Assembly (NCBI GenBank): GCA_946403615.1
Contig: CAMJAO010000102.1
Coordinates: forward strand, 1 to 7,264
DNA length: 7,264 nucleotides
Direction of reading: 5' to 3'
From: an uncultured Prevotellaceae bacterium
GTDB lineage: Bacteria; Bacteroidota; Bacteroidia; Bacteroidales; Bacteroidaceae
Shown here: positions 5,946-7,264 of the stretch, piece after piece
How positions within the stretch are numbered: position 1 is the first letter of the stretch
Layout: each line of letters begins with the position of its first letter
Position numbers and translations under genes: made by a program
The notes under the pieces: model-generated
What the model saw: only the letters and a program-made list of their open reading frames with translations
Told to the model about the DNA's origin: nothing
Database searches by the model: none

Positions 5946-7264
5946 TTATTTTGTGTAGAGAGCGACGATGGTCTCGTACTTCTCCTGCTTGCCTGAAGTC
6001 TGCTTGGGCTCACCGACTTTCTTGCCATACTCATAAACCTGCTCGAGAGTGAGTTTGCCGTCTTCGAAGTTCTTGCCGATACCTTCGTCGAAGGAAGCGT
6101 AGCGAGCCTTCTTCATAGCGGGCAGTTCGCTCTCCTCAAGGATAGCGGCAGCGTTCATCAGAGCGCGTGCCATAGCATCCATACCGCTGATGTGGGCGAT
6201 GAAGAGGTCTTCGAGGTCGGTAGAGTTACGACGAATCTTAGCATCGAAGTTGGTACCGCCATTGCCGAGACCACCGTTGCGGATGATTTCCAGCATAGCC
6301 TGAGTCAGTTCGTAGTTGTCGATGGGGAACTGGTCGGTATCCCAACCGTTCTGAGCATCACCACGGTTAGCGTCGATGCTACCGAGCATACCAGCGTCAA
6401 CAGCGCAAGCCAACTCGTGCTCGAAGGTGTGGCCAGCCAATGTAGCGTGGTTCACCTCGATGTTCACCTTGAAGTCCTTGTCCAGGTTGTGAGCCTTCAA
6501 GAAGCCGATAACGGTCTCTGTGTCAACATCATACTGGTGCTTGCTGGGCTCCATGGGCTTCGGCTCAATGAGGAACGTGCCCTTGAATCCCTTAGCGCGT
6601 GCATAGTCGCGAGCCATAGTCAGCATGGTTGCCATGTGCTCTTTCTCACGTTTCTGATCGGTATTGAGCAGGCTCATGTAACCTTCACGTCCACCCCAGA
6701 ACACATAGTTGGTTCCACCGAGTTTGATGGTAGCGTCGATAGCGTTCTTAATCTGAACGATAGCGCGAGCCACGACGTCGAAGTCGGGGTTGGTGCTGGC
6801 ACCGTTAGCGTAACGCTTGTTGCCGAACACGTTGGCTGTACCCCAGAGCAGTTTGATGTTGGGGAACTGTTTCATTTTCTCCTGAGCATAGTCAGTGATA
6901 GCCTTCATGCGAGCCTCATACTCCTCGATGGTGTCACCCTCTTCTACGAGGTCGATATCATGGAAGCAGAAATACTCGATGCCCAGTTTATCCATAATCT
7001 CGAAACCGGCGTCCATCTTATCCTTAGCGCGCTGAACTGCATCGGCAGCCTTGTCCCACTCATAACTGCGGGTCTGTCCACCGAACTGGTCTGCACTTGC
7101 TCCACCGAGTGTGTGCCACCAAGCCATGGCAAACTTCAGCCAATCTTTCATCTTTTTACCCATCACGACCTTTTCAGGTTCGTAATAATGGAAAGCCATT
7201 ACATTTTTACTCTCTTTTCCTTCGAAAGGAATTTTACCGGTAAACGGGAAATACTCTTTTGCCA
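5946..7264 (-). CDS. xylA: Xylose isomerase; start codon cut by the right edge
   Basis: This cytoplasmic enzyme converts D-xylose to D-xylulose with two divalent metals and feeds the pentose phosphate pathway. The frame remains open past the internal ATG at 7199, through AKEYFPFTGKIPFEGKES, to TG at 7264-7263, so the true ATG begins one base outside the window and the protein is 439 residues, the usual class II length (about 438). Counting from that Met: catalytic pair H102/D105 (FHDID), VFWGGREGY at 188-196, PKPMEP with E234 and K236, metal ligands E270 and H273 (NIEVNHA), D298, D309 and D311 (WDTDQFP), and D341 (NFDAKIRR). All the expected ligands are present, so it should be active. Residue roles are taken from known class II enzymes. 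It is convergent to dedA and shares its terminator; its promoter lies outside the window. It resembles Prevotella XylA as I remember it. Confidence 0.97.
   Translation of the reverse strand, partial: AKEYFPFTGKIPFEGKESKNVMAFHYYEPEKVVMGKKMKDWLKFAMAWWHTLGGASADQFGGQTRSYEWDKAADAVQRAKDKMDAGFEIMDKLGIEYFCFHDIDLVEEGDTIEEYEARMKAITDYAQEKMKQFPNIKLLWGTANVFGNKRYANGASTNPDFDVVARAIVQIKNAIDATIKLGGTNYVFWGGREGYMSLLNTDQKREKEHMATMLTMARDYARAKGFKGTFLIEPKPMEPSKHQYDVDTETVIGFLKAHNLDKDFKVNIEVNHATLAGHTFEHELACAVDAGMLGSIDANRGDAQNGWDTDQFPIDNYELTQAMLEIIRNGGLGNGGTNFDAKIRRNSTDLEDLFIAHISGMDAMARALMNAAAILEESELPAMKKARYASFDEGIGKNFEDGKLTLEQVYEYGKKVGEPKQTSGKQEKYETIVALYTK

Noticed and set aside
1..7264. Search for CRISPR arrays, tRNA genes, insertion sequences or attachment sites
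   Set aside because: No spaced direct repeats, cloverleaf sequences, transposase-like ORFs or terminal inverted repeats with target duplications were seen by eye; coding genes fill nearly the whole window.

Overview
The window looks like a chromosomal segment of a Bacteroidales bacterium, most likely Prevotella or a close relative. The grounds are: a MalQ-type protein beginning with two starch-binding modules, a bacterial GlnRS of the E. coli type, a xylose isomerase of the kind I remember from rumen Prevotella, starts without Shine-Dalgarno sequences, and promoter-like TAnnTTTG boxes. The genus is inferred from recalled family resemblance, not from a search.

Layout. Positions 1-650 (minus strand) hold the N-terminal 216 codons of a 4-alpha-glucanotransferase (malQ) that runs off the left edge. 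Positions 651-804 are a divergent promoter region with a perfect 12-bp inverted repeat, each arm carrying a TAnnTTTG box facing outward. Four plus-strand genes follow in one direction: mltG (805-1872), glnS (1968-3668), a TPR-repeat protein (3674-5110, probable TTG start) and a DedA-family membrane protein (5167-5832). A hairpin flanked by A and T runs on both sides (about 5886-5922) ends this block and also lies at the 3' end of the convergent xylA (5946-7264, minus strand). The xylA start codon is cut by the right edge so that only its first base is missing.

How the genes relate. The middle block is housekeeping: MltG cleaves nascent glycan strands, DedA proteins include lipid-carrier and phospholipid transporters, GlnRS charges tRNA-Gln, and the TPR protein is probably a cytoplasmic scaffold of unknown partner. 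glnS and the TPR gene are 5 nt apart and very probably co-transcribed; mltG and dedA may belong to the same transcript. malQ (maltodextrin use) and xylA (xylose use) are separate units facing away from or toward this block. I see no mobile element, CRISPR array, tRNA, rRNA or evident novel system. The observations worth checking concern start codons, the edge-truncated genes, the inverted promoter repeat and the shared terminator.
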